The position numbers and the translations under genes are program-made. From Myotis daubentonii (Eukaryota; Chordata; Mammalia; Chiroptera; Vespertilionidae), in the NCBI RefSeq assembly GCF_963259705.1, contig NC_081847.1, forward strand, positions 89,174,546-89,238,545: a stretch of DNA of 64,000 nt, in the 5' to 3' direction. Position 1 is the first letter of the stretch. Every line of letters begins with the position of its first letter. Below are positions 22,570-34,899 of this stretch, in pieces. The notes beneath the pieces were generated by a model that worked only from the letters and a program-made list of their open reading frames with translations, did no database searches and was not told where the DNA came from.

Positions 22570-24188
22570 AAGACTATAACCCAAGAAATAGCCTAAATTT
22601 ATATTTTGAAATACTTATGCAACCTGAAAAGATAGAAGTAGCAGGTTGCTATTAAGAGTGACTGTTTTGATGGTTTCTATTACTTGTTTCCTCTAATGTG
22701 AACATGGAGTCTAATTTCTGCTCTGACACTGTGTCTTTAGTCCATTCTGACCCACACACTTTCCACTCTGTCATTATCTAAAAAAAGGGAAATCTGAGAG
22801 CCTCACTGTTCATGAAGTTTCGGACCATCGTCCTTGATTCTCACTCTGGTCCTCTGTCCTGCTTCTGTGTGCACTTGTTCCTGACCTCTGGATTTCCTGT
22901 TAATGGCTTAACACTTAGCCCTGAGATCTAATTCTAGGTTGAACTTTTCCAACTCAACCCTCAGATCTGCTCTCTGCCTCGGGTTTTCACCCTCTGACCT
23001 GATCTGTTCTATTTTTGGGTCCTCCATGCCAAACCAATGTTGTTTCTGATTCTGTGACTAACCCCACAGAGGTAATGGCTGATGGTCTAAGAGTTTGCCT
23101 CAGTGCTCCAGTCATATGTGAATCTATGTGGCTGATCTCTTTTATGAAGATTCATTATATGTTTGCAGGGCTTACATGTATTCTCATGATGCTGCCATCC
23201 TCAGAACATTTGGAAACACCCCATTTGGAAATGCCTTCTGAACCTAATGCCTCACACAATAAGAACTCAACCGGTGTTTGTTGAATGGGTCAGTTACAAA
23301 TATGTATAAGAAGGAGTTGCTTTATAAAAATACTTCAAGTTAGATCACAAGAGCATTTCCCAATTTCTGTCAGCTCCCTTACTCATAACATGTGCTCTAG
23401 ATGACTTTGAAACATTTAAAAGAATAAACACCCCATCAGTCCAAGGCAGAAGATTTACCCCCATTGGAAACTGTGACATGCACGTGCCACAGACTGGAAA
23501 TGAATTTCCCAAACAGGGAATTTGAACAAGTTTCAATTAATGGTGTAATTTCTAGAAGGAGTATTTGGACTCCTTACAATGAATTCTTTAATCATATTCA
23601 TTTAGTTGATATGTTTGATGGTGTTATTTTAAAATAAGTGACAATATTTTATAGCTATCCTTTTTACATCGAACTTCCTGGGAAACAGTGTAGTGCAGGG
23701 CCTTTGTTGACTGTGGCACCATTGGGTTGTACTGTATGGAGGCCTTCTAAGTTAGAGAGCAATTGCCCCCCCCCCCCCAAGCAACATCTCAGATCCTTGT
23801 CAAACTATGATGAGTGACATACTCAAAGAAAAAGGAGAAAGCATGTTACTTTCCTTATAATATTCTGCTTTATTGGGTATAGTTGTTTCCTCACTTTCTT
23901 TACTCTGCCACCCCCCTTGCTGGAGCACTTTCTCTTTCAGGCGCTGAACTAGGAACTGGTCATAGAGCAATAAATGAAGTAGTAGGGACTACTACTTCAG
24001 GATCTGCAAGGTCTACAAGGAAGGAGCAATTGCTTTGGGAAGACAGACAAATAAAAAACCTTGCAGACAGTGATAGGTACTCTTCAGTGTCTTGTCAAAA
24101 ATGCTCTAGAATGACAGAAATGATCTATTGATTAGGAGACTAACATAGAGGGATTACTTCACGAGAAAAGTGGTATTGATGTAGGGGA
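22570..24188. other. unassigned sequence with an L2-like end
   Basis: Around 23180-23290 the sequence ends 'caaccggtgtttgttgaatg', the usual end of an L2 LINE in plus orientation. A C-run lies at 23767-23779. No gene recognised. Confidence 0.4.
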
Positions 24189-24403
24189 AGGTCGGCAAGT
24201 TTTTTTCCATAAAGGACCAGATAGTATAGAGTTTAGTAGACTCTGTGCCCAGTCTCTGTTCTGACTACTCAATTGGAAAGTTGTAGTGTGAAAAGCAGTT
24301 ACAGACCATATGCAAATGGCTGTGTTCTAATAAAACTTTCTTCATAAAAACATCCGATTAGCGGCCCGGAGTTGGTTCATGAGCGATAGTTGACTGACCC
24401 CCG
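24189..24403 (+). mobile_element. ancient hAT-type transposon remnant
   Basis: 'ggtcggcaagtttttttccat' style left end, 'gtgttctaataaaactttc' in the middle and a decayed 'gttgactgaccccc' right end form the outline of an old mammalian hAT-family element whose name I do not recall. No clean duplication. Confidence 0.6.
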
Positions 24404-25207
24404 ATTTGGGTGGTGGGGGGTGAGTCATGTAAAGGAGATTCAGGGATAGGGAACAGCAGGATGAAAGATCTGGAGCCAGAGAGCATCTGTGTCCCTGGGC
24501 AGGAGCAACGTGAAGAGGCTAGAGTGAGGATGTGGGGAGGAGCTGAGGGAGAGTGAGGAAGAGTGTGACACCGAACACGTCCGTTTAAGGCATCCGGCCT
24601 TCACCTGAGGGGAGTCACAGAATGAGCTTCTGTCCTGTGAAACTGGTAGAAGTCCACTTGCTCATCTTCAGAAACCAGGGGTAGAAAGTCTGTTAGAAGA
24701 AAGAGCATAAGGTGAATAGAAATTCACCTTATTTTTAACATTTTTAATCATTACCAAAGGTTAGATTATTGGAAACATTGTAATCTTTTTTTCTTCAACT
24801 GTCCACTATTCTTTCTAGACAGCAAATTACCAAGCACCGGATAAAGGCAGCATACACATATATCAATGATACATCCCTCAACCAGTTTTGTCTTCAAGAA
24901 ATTGTTTTTGCTGTTCACTTTGAACTAATGGGGTATTTCCGATAAAATTATTCCCTCTAATGACTTTTCTATAGAAATTAGAAAGAAAAACTACTGGAGA
25001 AAACAGCATTTGATGAAATACTAAAATAGTCAACTACAGAGATGAAAAATTGCCCTGCAGCTTAGTAGATTTTATATGATAATTTGTCTTGAAAATAGTC
25101 CAAGAAAAAAATTTCAGAAATCAACTATTGAAATCTGTAGTATTAAGAGAATCTTGGACTCTTTTTTTGCCCAGAAATTGGCTAAACCTAATGGCAACAG
25201 TTTCTAG

Positions 25208-25399
25208 CAGCGGTTCTCAACCTGTTGGTCGCGACCCCTGAAAATACATCCTGAATATCAGATATTTACCTTACGATTCATAACAGTAGCAAAATTACAG
25301 TTATGAAGTAGCAACAAAAATAATTTTATGGTTGGGGGTCACCACAACATGAGGAACTGTATTAAAGGGTTGCAGCATTAGGAAGGTTGAGAACCACTA
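25208..25399 (+). mobile_element. SPIN (Space Invaders) hAT, non-autonomous
   Basis: Left end CAGCGGTTCTCAACCTGTTG with GTCGCGACCCC, the inner 'gattcataacagtagcaaaa' and 'cagttatgaagtagcaac' blocks and the right end GTTGAGAACCACT are those of SPIN elements, which entered several vertebrate lineages horizontally, bats included. 192 bp, no transposase. The 8-bp flanks no longer match. A second copy is at 57764-57975. Confidence 0.93.
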
Positions 25400-28051
25400 T
25401 AAGAGATTTTAAACCTATTTGATATTTGATAGCATATATGCATATGATAAAATGTTTCTTTTGATCTTAATATTTTAATATTACTTTAACAATCAAACAT
25501 TTAATGTTAATAATTATTTTTATATAGTTTTAATCTGAATAAGCTCTATTTCCACCATGTTCTAATGTAAGAGTATTACTGTAAGAGAAGGGATCACAGG
25601 AGAGGCAGGGTCGCTGTGGAGCAGCTGGGCCTGAGTGAGGAGCCTGGAAGATCCAGTTCCGACAGGGGGCCTGCAAGTCTAGCCATTTCCCGGAGTCCAG
25701 ATGTGCTGACTTCTTGATTATACTGAAATAGGAACCATGAAATAGCAAAAATCTCAGCCATGGAAGTCAAAGCTTGAGGGATTGGTAGAGGCCTGTGAAC
25801 ATGCCTTTTTAGCCATAACTGGACAATCGAGGGGTGGCAGTATTCTGACCCTCTTCATAATTTCATTCAGGTGACAAATTAAAGACCCAAAGTGACACTT
25901 TGCAGCAATCATACCTCCCGCCCTCCCAATTTGGGACACTGATCACAGATTTCTCTCTAACCTCTGTAGAGACATGAGTCATCATAGAACAGGAAGTATT
26001 CTTTGGCAAAGAATATTTAAACACAGTGTACATATCAAGGAAAATTTTTAATAAGGGATCTTCAGTTACTGTCTGAGTCTCTGTCATCACAAGCTAGTTC
26101 TTTCTTGGAAGGGGCACCATGATATTAGCACACTTCACTCAACAGAGGCCAGATATGTTGATGCCTTAATCTCCTTACAAAAGGAAAAATCATAGGGTCC
26201 TTAGGGTCTCAGGTCCTTTTAGGGTATGTCCCTGACTCTTCCCATTGAAGGAGGGGAAATTTGAGATGTAGGTCAATATGCATCAAGATCAAAACACAGA
26301 TGTCTTCATGCCACGAATTGCCCTCAGATTCTGTGTCTTCTCAGGGAGGCTTGTCCTTACGTGGCAGGTGACAGTGAGGTGGATGGGGAAGCTGCAGTGG
26401 GAAGCCCACGCTGGCAGAACGCCCACGAGCCAGGAGACGTAGCTGCTCAGAAGGAACTCCTGTCACTCAGCAGTGAGGTCAGGAAGTAGACGCCGCCCAT
26501 CACGGCACATAGGCCACAGCACCTTTGGCCTGTGGCAGTGCCCAGTTGTTGGAAGGGCACAAAGCATCATTTGGGTTTGGGTTTGGATTTTTTTGTTTTG
26601 TTTTGTTTTTGCCTGTTCCCTTGCTACTATCAGCCTAGTTTTCCTTTTGGGAACTAGCCCTTCTTTGCATTTGGTCTCAGTCAGACTGTAAGTCAAGGTC
26701 CCTGGATAAAAGTTGATCAGAAGACCAAGCAAAGCTAATCAAACACTCCCTTCCAGAATTTAAACCTAGAGCAAAATAATATGACACAAAATATTTGGAT
26801 CATTCTAATTGAGAAGTGAGGTGCATTTTTCTATCTGCTCAACAATAACAATTCTCAACAAAACAAATAAACCAAAACCCACTGATACCACCGTCAGCAG
26901 CAGCACTCAAGTGTCAGCTGAGAGCGCGAGGGTCTGCATACATGTGCTTATTCCCGAACCAGAGCAACGCTGCTCTGTCCCGGGATGGACACTGGGATAG
27001 TCTCACTCTTTCTTTTTGAAAATAGCCCAGACAATGAAATAAAATAACTTCACTAAATGTCACATCAGTGATAACTTTGTTGTGTCAAATGTGAATGAGA
27101 ATTGGACATCTCCTAGTAATATGATGACTCAAAAAGCCGTAGCCTGTTACCAAGCTTTCGAAGACTCGCATGATCTTTGGCATTGAGTTTTCTGGCTTTT
27201 GTATTCATGTGTCCACGTATTCATACATGTTTTCTCCCTCAATCTGCAAACCCACTGCCAGCCAGCGGCAGACTGCCAGGCTTCACCACACGGGGGCGCT
27301 CTGGTTGTGCCTTTAGTGACATTTTTAGGAAAAGGTTGATCAAAACATGAAGTAACAACTAAAAATAAAATATCCACTTTTCAGCTTTCGGTGGTCTTAG
27401 GAAAAGATGGTCTCTCTGGTGTTTTCTCTGCATCCTCCTGTATCATTCCTTTGTTTCCGAGGCCTGCGGGTGACCTTGACTTGGGCTCTTGCAGTTAGAT
27501 GCCCCCATTGGGACCCAAAAGTAAAGACCTGGCGGAAACTGCCGGTGCTGAACACTAGGAGGCTGATTTAAAGATGCTTTTGATCCTCTTCTTGTGATCG
27601 ACTGCTCCTCTCTTTGCCCACTCAGAGCCCCTGTCCTCCTCTTCCTAAATGAATCCCTGGAGAATTGCCAGGCCAAAGGCTTTCTAACTAGTTGTAACCA
27701 ACCTGAGATAAAATGTACGAAGGAGATAGAGGAAAACAAGGTCTAATGGGTGCAAGCCATACCCGTCTACACTTCAGATCTGCACAAAGCACACAGCCCT
27801 GGAGTGGGGCGTGCTGTGGGTTAGCAGGGCCTTTGCCTCCGGGGAGCCTGTGGCCTGAAGGTAGAGGAAGGCCCAGGGCAGCACACCTGGACAACGGCTG
27901 ACCTAGTGGCTCCTGAGAGAGAATTCACAGGAGGCAGAACATGTCAGCTGAGCTAAAGAAAGAGGAAGTTACAAGTTGATTGTTCAAGAAGTATTGTTTG
28001 ATGAAAGATTAGGCTATTAAATTATCTGTTATTTTTTTCTGGTTGTGGAAG
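25400..28051. other. unassigned sequence, no gene recognised
   Basis: Mixed composition with open frames up to about 98 residues, none convincing. A CTCF-like match, CCACACGGGGGCGC, lies near 27286. Confidence 0.4.
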
Positions 28052-28615
28052 TGTATTAGGTTTTTATTGCTGGTAGCGAACTTCCATGAACTGAGTAGCA
28101 TAAGAAGCACCATTAATTACTTCCCAGCTCTGTAGGTCCGCAGTCTGGGCACAGAGTGGCTGGGCTCTGTGCTGAGTATCCCAAGACTGAAATCAAGGTG
28201 CTGACAGAAGTGAGTTTCCTTCTGGAGGTTCTGACGGGGGGGTGAGCTCTGCTTCACACTCAGTGGTTGTTGGCAGGATTCACTCACTTCCTTGTGGTTG
28301 CATGACTGAGGTTCCCATTTTCCTGTTTGCTGTCAGCCAGAGGCCGCTCTCAGCTCCTCGCCACGTGGCCCCCACAGGCACTTCACAACATGGTTTTTGC
28401 TGCTTCCAGGCAAGGCAGAGCATGTCATGCTGACTTCTTCCTCTACTACCAGCCAGAGGAAAAAATTCCTTCCATTTTATAGGATTCCTGTGTTCATGAG
28501 GTCACACCCAGATAACCCTCCCTTTCTTAAAATTGACTGATCTGGGTCCCTAATTACATCTGCGAAGTATTTTCACAAGGGCACCTAGGTCAGTGTCTGA
28601 TTGGATATCTGGGAG
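28052..28615 (-). mobile_element. MLT1-related LTR, diverged
   Basis: Opens TGTATTAGGTTTTTATTGCT and continues with 'ctgaaatcaaggtgctgaca', 'ccttctggaggttctgac', 'catgaggtcacacccagata' and 'ccctaattacatctgcgaag', the reverse order of a MaLR-type LTR. Exact subfamily and right border are uncertain. Confidence 0.6.
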
Positions 28616-28916
28616 GTGTGTGTGTACCAGGGGTGGGCATACCATCTCTAACAAGTTACTTTCTTTTACTTCCACTCTGGGGTCCCTACTCTGATATGAG
28701 ATGCCCCGTCCTCTCTGCCTTGGGAAGAGTTATGGTCTTAGTCCTTATCACCCTCCTGGGCTGAGTCAGAGGGTATAAAACTTAGAGCTGGAAAGGTTGA
28801 TAGAAATGGAGTGCAGTTTCTCTGAGACCAGGAGAAAGAGTGCCAGCAGCAACTCAGGGCCACGCAGAGGATGGTCCATCTGCTGTGGGCACAGCCTGCT
28901 TCCAGTCCAGCTTCTT

Positions 28917-29154
28917 TAAAAAAATGTTTTTAAATTAATTTCAGAAAGAGGAAAGGAGGGGGAGAGAGAGGTAGAAACACCAATGATGAGAGAGAATCAC
29001 TGATTGGCTGCCTCCTGCACACACCCCTCCCCCCCCCCCCCCCCCCCACTGAGGATCGAGCCTGCAACCCGGGCATGTGCCCTGACCAGGAATCAAACCA
29101 TGACCTTCTGGTTCATAGATCAACACTCAACCACTGAGCCACACTGGCCGGGCT
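28917..29154 (-). mobile_element. Ves SINE with internal C-run
   Basis: Minus-strand Ves head and body, interrupted by a C-run at about 29029-29047. A 13-bp duplication with one mismatch flanks it: AGTCCAGCTTCTT (28904-28916) and AGTGCAGCTTCTT (29155-29167). Confidence 0.93.
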
Positions 29155-29167
29155 AGTGCAGCTTCTT

Positions 29168-30299
29168 CCAGCCAGTGCTGCTCCAATGCGGCTCTCACCG
29201 GCCCAGGGAAGGGACAGTGGTTTAGGAGGGTTTAATGCTGCTGAGTGTTCTCATCTATAGAACTCCGCTAGGAGATTATGCTGCCTGTTTTTGGCCATGA
29301 ACGGAATGCAAGCCTTTAGACTTCCAGATCAGGATCTACATGTGAAGAGCATGATCTTCAGAGCCCAGGGGGAGAGTTTTCAAAAGAAGAAAAAGTAAAC
29401 CACATCCAAAGTGAAATGATTAGGATCCAACTCTTTCAAGTGCTTAATCTGCTCTTTAGTTATTATTCACTTTTATTCTTCAAAAAGTTCACTGCCTTTA
29501 AACTCTTCAAATTATTTTACAATCACACCCCCCCTCCCTATACCACATACCCTGTAGTGGGAAGACATTTCGGCACAGAAGATTTCGTTGTCATCATTGC
29601 GGTCATCAACACGCCAGTGATTGTCACTGAATTAGAAAGCTACTGAATTTCTAATCTACCTATCACTTCTGTTTCTGACATGTTAGAATACATTAAGGGT
29701 GTGATAATGATTTTTTCTCCTGGCTTGGTGAGTGTTATTCCTAGGGATTATTAAGAATTACTAATAGGATAAAGGAAATGGATCAATGTACAAAAGCTGT
29801 CATTTAGTGACTGCTGCTGTGTGCCGTTTTCTCTAATGCAGTCATCAGCCTGCAGGGAGTGGGTGGCTGACAGTTTTCAGAGCGATTGAAGGACTTGGCC
29901 ACAGTTAGCCATCGAGGAAATGGTAGAGGTAGAATTCAATCTCAGGACTCTAGGCCAGGGTCGTTCTGCTCCAGCGTGTGTGACCTCACCAGCTGCCCCG
30001 TGCACGTGCCTGCCTGTTGCCACGGCATGAGAACAGCGATGCTATGCAGAGGTGAGAGATGATGCGGCAGCCCAGGAAGCCTCGGCCTGGGACAGCCAGT
30101 GGGGCCTAGACTTGACACTGCCAGGAACAGGGATGGACTTGGGTAAGTCCCTTTGTCAAGTTCTCTGAGCCTCGGTCTCCTTGTCTGTAAGAAAAAGTAA
30201 TCAGATTAAGTGATTCCCATTGGTGACTACTGATGGGAAAGTCTGGCTCCCTTACATTTATGTTATTTGTCTTACTTTACTTTTTAAAAAGTATATGAA
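29168..30299. other. unassigned sequence with two MIR pieces
   Basis: MIR-like segments lie at about 29865-29975 (minus: 'acttggccacagttagccat') and 30105-30215 (plus: 'gagcctcggtctccttgtct'). No gene recognised. Confidence 0.5.
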
Positions 30300-30415
30300 T
30301 TTTTTATTGATTTCAGAGAGGAAGGGAGAAGGAGAGAGAGAAACATCAATGATGAGAGAGAATCATTGATCGGCTGCCTCCTGCACACCCCACACTGGGG
30401 ATCAAGCCCCCACCC
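30300..30415 (-). mobile_element. Ves SINE, truncated
   Basis: Minus-strand tail and body ('tttcagagaggaagggagaa', 'ggctgcctcctgcacacccc') are present. The tRNA-like head is missing after about 30411, so the SINE is 5'-truncated. Confidence 0.88.
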
Positions 30416-31256
30416 GGCAGGAAGGGGATTCTCCCAGCTCCTCTTACTTAGGTTAGGATGTCATTAGTGCTCTATCTAGAAGTTGTGCCTCACAGTGTCC
30501 TGGCAAGAAACGTGCAGATTTATTAGCGATCATGTTACTAATCAGTGCAGGTATAGAATCTAACACTGTAAAACCGCAGATCTTTACACCATGACATTGA
30601 TCAGGCTCTCCTTACCCGGTGTTCCTTTTAGTAGGAGGACAATCTCTTAAACCTGACTTGGAGGTAAAAGAGACTTCCCAGGGAGAGGCACTGTGCTTCC
30701 GCTGGCCCTGTGGCGCCACCCCTGGCACACCTGGGAGCTGGGGGTCCGGGTGGGGGTGGGGAACACCTGGGAACTGAGGGAAGAGAAGGAATGCTGAGAC
30801 TTCGCTTACTCAGATCTCTCCTGGATTCTGTTCTGGGACAGGCACTGTGCTGGGTATTGGGGGTGAAGGGGAGTAAGACTCACTCCCTGCCCAGCAGTGA
30901 GGACATGGGCTCAGCCTTCCAGTGGCTGCCCCCTGGCTCTCTGGTGGGAGGGCCGAGGCAGGTCAGCACTCAGGGTCCCTGAGAAGGAAGGCTCACTGCG
31001 CCTCAGTGAGAGGTGTGCAAAGCAGGCCCTCTGAACGCACCCCATAGAGATGCTGCCCAGTGTGGGAGCGCGCTTTTCCTCTGAAATGGAAAGATTGGGC
31101 TTCAGGACCTCAAATGGGAAGGGGATCCTGAGGCACTGAGGAGAGTTTGGCTGAGATGATTATTTTCAGGGATGAGAATGAGCATGAGCTCAGAGGCCCA
31201 GAGGCTGGAAGCAGGGCATGGGGAGACAGACACCTTCTCAGTGACCATTCAGGGCA
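30416..31256. other. GC-moderate unassigned sequence
   Basis: No recognised gene; a 90-residue frame at 30710-30982 is Gly/Leu-rich with no motif. Confidence 0.4.
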
Positions 31257-31316
31257 GTGTGTGCATGCGTGCGCGCGCGCGCGCGCGCGCGTGTGTGTGT
31301 GCATGCACATGTGTGT
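31257..31316. repeat. 60-bp alternating purine-pyrimidine tract with (GC)n core
   Basis: Uninterrupted alternation from 31257 to 31316: GTGTGCATGCGT, then a run of GC dinucleotides, then (GT)n and GCATGCACATGTGTGT. This is the sequence class that flips to Z-DNA most readily. Degenerate TG-rich sequence continues to about 31475 and creates the false open frames there. Confidence 0.95.
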
Positions 31317-31475
31317 CTCTGGGCGCATGCATATGAAGATGCATGTGATTTATCTGTGTGTTTTTGAATGTGTGTGCATGCTGATGCACATGTGTGTATG
31401 TGCTCATCTGAGTGCTGTGTTCATGTGTGTGTCTTGTGTGTGCATGTCTGTGCACATGTGTGTGTGTGCATGTAC
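31317..31475 (+). repeat. degenerate TG-rich microsatellite
   Basis: Broken (TG)n with GCATGC and CACATG words, continuous with the perfect alternation to its left. Confidence 0.85.
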
Positions 31476-32347
31476 CATAAGGGAACCCAGCAGGAAATGT
31501 TCTGTTGATGCTCTAGGCATATGCCTGTTTGCTCTTAGTCTAGGATGGTTAGAACTGGTAAAATTGTGAATGGATGTGACTAGGAATCATAAGAATAGAA
31601 GCAATGCAAATTTTGAGTAGTAACAATATTGTTGATGTTTAATAATTCCAAAAATAATTTACAAAACTGATCATTTTAACCACTGAGATGCACGAGGTGT
31701 GGAAAGGAGCCGTGTGAGAGAAGGGGCTAATTTCTGTTATTATCTGTGCTTTCTATGATGCCCCCTACTTGCCAGAGACGTGGCTTCCTTTGTCTGGATT
31801 TGTTCACATGGATTCCTATTGCAGCCTGGCTCTAAATTGTCCTGATGAACTGGAAACAAAATGAAGGGAGGAAACAGCAACAAGCAGCCTCTGTCTGCAA
31901 ACATTCCTCCCCGGAGCTGGAGGACTCGGTCGGTATGTTTCAGGATGGTTTCCGTTAGGTAAGGAGGCCGGATGGCTGGCCTTGCCCAAAGGCGCTGGGT
32001 CCCCCGGGGCAGGGTAATTATGACAATCTGTGTCGCACACGGAGCTGCAGGAGCTGGAGCTGCAGGAGCTGTTGTCTTTCTCTCTGGGATATGATTGCAG
32101 TGCAAGTGGCTTCTGCTAACATGCAGCTTCTATGTTTATTTCAGAACCCTATTTTAGTCCTTTTTCTTTCATTCAGAACTCAAATAATTGTACTTCAGGT
32201 ACTGGTTTGATAATAGTGAAAACCCAGATCCGAATGCACCATATTTGTTTATTTTGGTCAGGAGTTGATTTTCATCTGTGCGGATGAATGTGTTGTTGTA
32301 TGGATTAAAAAGAAAGCAGAGCCTCTCTTTCTTCATTTACACCGATT

Positions 32348-32397
<50 letters not shown>

Positions 32398-34145
32398 AAA
32401 TCGGAAGCCAGAAATGATCAGGCTTTGGAAGTCTAATTTGTAAAACGGTTCCTGGCTCCGGGAAGGGAGTCTCTGCGCACAGCTGAGCGGCCTTCCTGAG
32501 GCCAAGCACAGCGGCTCTGCAGGCCCAGGCTGCAGGGGGGGCAGGGCCTCAGCCTCAGCCGGCGACTCGGAGAACCCACTAATGGGCCAGACTGCCTGAC
32601 ACCTCCCACGCGCACGCTGCCTGTGCGATGGGAACGTGTGAAAGTCGCTTCGAGTCATGTCGTACTCCATCTCTCCTTGGGTAAAAACAATATATTGGGG
32701 AAAGGGAGAGATGCTAATATCTTGGCACTCCTGGGCACTAGCAGCCATGCCTTGTCCTTGTGAAGTTCACAGTAATTGGGGATTAAAGATGAGCTCAGCA
32801 TGCAGCACAGGAAGGACCTGGGCCCACCAGGACAGAGCTGGCGAGGGACGGCATGTGCTGGCGGTGAAGGGCTCCAATGAATAGGCCATTCGAGTCCTAC
32901 TGAGGCTGTCGCTGAGAAACAGGCAGGAAGCAGGGGGAGAAAAGAGGTCGGGAGGGCTCTGATGGATGTCAGAAGACCGCTTTTAAAGCAAAACGGCCCG
33001 GGGACTTTTGTGTAAGCAAGCACAGAGAGGAGAACAAGTCAAACTCAGAAAGGTATCCAAGGACAGCAGGCTGGGGGCCTCCACAGTGAGGGAGTCGAAG
33101 TGGGCACAAAGGCAGGGGTGGGATGAGTCATTTAAAATTACCGATGGTCAGCAAAGCTGTCCACAGTTCATGGCAGTCCAGGCTGATGAAACATTCCCTA
33201 AGAGGGTGTGAATTTACGGTTCTGGTGAATTATAAACAGGCAGCAGGGAGGGAGTGGAACATTCAGGGAAAACGGGAATAAGACAGTGTCAGGTCATACA
33301 AGCAGGCCAGGGGCTTTCCTCCCAACCCCCCATCAGGTGACTGCTGCCTTCCCATTGACAGGAAGTGTTTGGGCCCGAGTCGTCCTGGCTAAGTTCTAGA
33401 ACCCTACTTCTAGTGGGTGCATATGCTGGGAGGTGTGTGAACATGTGGTAGGGGTCACGGTATTCCTGAAGCCGGAACACGCTGGAACTCTCCCCCCTCC
33501 CTCGCTCCCTCACAGTTTTTTCTATTCCTCAGAGACACAGACTACATCTCTTTTATTGACTGATGAGATTTATTCTTTTTTGAAAAAAATATTTAACCTA
33601 TCTAAACACAGAAACTACTCATCTCCTTTATTTTTCTGGTCATAGCACCCATGCATCACATCATCCATAACTGGGAGGCAGCACTTCCACCCTGGGCAAG
33701 GTCCACGCACACTGATTTTACTGTGATTTTACATGATATGCCAAACAAATGGCAGTTCAGTGAAAGGAAACGTGAGCCAGCAGGGGCTCCAATTGTAATA
33801 GGCTCATCTGATCTCCAAACCTAGTTACTTAAACCTGACTTTGAGGCATGAAACCATGACTTTTCACCAGTGAATTCATTTGAGAACATCTGAGCCACCA
33901 CCATGTGCCAGTGTGCCAGAGCAAACTGCAGCAATGCAGTTCCCATGCCAGACTCGTGAGATGTAGTGTGCAGTCTAGTGGGGGGAGAGCCATTTGTGTA
34001 AAACCCCCAGTGCACATGGGGATCAGTGCTATGAGTTGGTCAATTGTTTCTGCTTTAATATTTTTATTCATGCAGACTCAACATTTTAACAAGCCTAGGG
34101 GCTATCTAAAAAGCTTAAATCAAAATAAGCAAGCTCCCAATAGCA
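31476..34145. other. unassigned sequence, no gene recognised
   Basis: Holds the (CA)n tract at 32350-32395; otherwise moderate-GC sequence with several chance frames (longest 147 residues, which reads through the (CA)n). Confidence 0.4.
32350..32395 (+). repeat. (CA)n microsatellite
   Basis: Uninterrupted CA dinucleotides for about 46 bp. Confidence 0.98.
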
Positions 34146-34392
34146 TCTATATATATATAAAAGCCTAAGTGACTAAACCACCGGTCGACCGGTTGCTATA
34201 ATGCACACTGACCACCAGGGGACAGAGGCTCAATGCACAGGATTGGGCTCTCTCCTGTCTGGATTGGGCCTGCGGGGATGGGGCGAAACTGGCTAACCAA
34301 CATCCCTTGAGGGGTCCGTCCCGGATTGCGAGAAAGTGCAGGCCAGGCAGAGGGATTCCACCGGTACACGAATCCATGCACCAGGCCTCTAG
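34146..34392 (+). mobile_element. Helitron (HeliBat-type), solo, short
   Basis: Starts TCTATATATATATAAAAGCC after A (34145) and ends GGCCTCTAG before T (34393). The hairpin region is decayed (TACACGAATCCATGCAC). It carries the CGGTCGACCGGTTGCTAT block and CCACCAGGGGACAG near 34212-34225. 247 bp, no coding capacity. Confidence 0.93.
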
Positions 34393-34899
34393 TTGAATAT
34401 AAGAAAGATCTCATTCATGACCTTGTTTCATGTATCTTTACTTACTGTTTTAACTTGAGCCTGCCATTTTTTATCTTCAAAGCACTTACACAAGCTCCTC
34501 CACTCCACAATCCTACACTTACAATTGTCCTTGTTCGGTTGAAGCATCTTAGTTATTACAAATGCCAGGGCTTCCTCTTCCATCCCACCCAGCCCAAGTT
34601 ACCCCTATGGAAGTCTTGATAACTCTGACACTGCTTCCAGTCAGGGCTTGACAGCGGTTTGCAGATCTAAGCCAGTTCTCAGACCCAGGCTGGATGACTG
34701 AGGTGGCAGCAGAGTACCCCTGAGGAAGAATCCTGCAATGTTATTGCAAATGTACTTATTTCCCCATTCTTCCTGAAAAGTGACCATCAGACATTTATGT
34801 GTAGAAGAGGAAAGACTTAGAAAATTTCTGTTTTCAGATACAAAATTTGACCTGATATTCGAAACCCCACAGTTAAACATGAGTTATGCTTAAGAGTAA
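34393..34899. other. unassigned sequence
   Basis: No gene or named repeat seen. Confidence 0.4.

Noticed and set aside
31147..31569. 140-residue Cys/Val/His-rich frame
   Set aside because: It reads through TG/GC microsatellite sequence.
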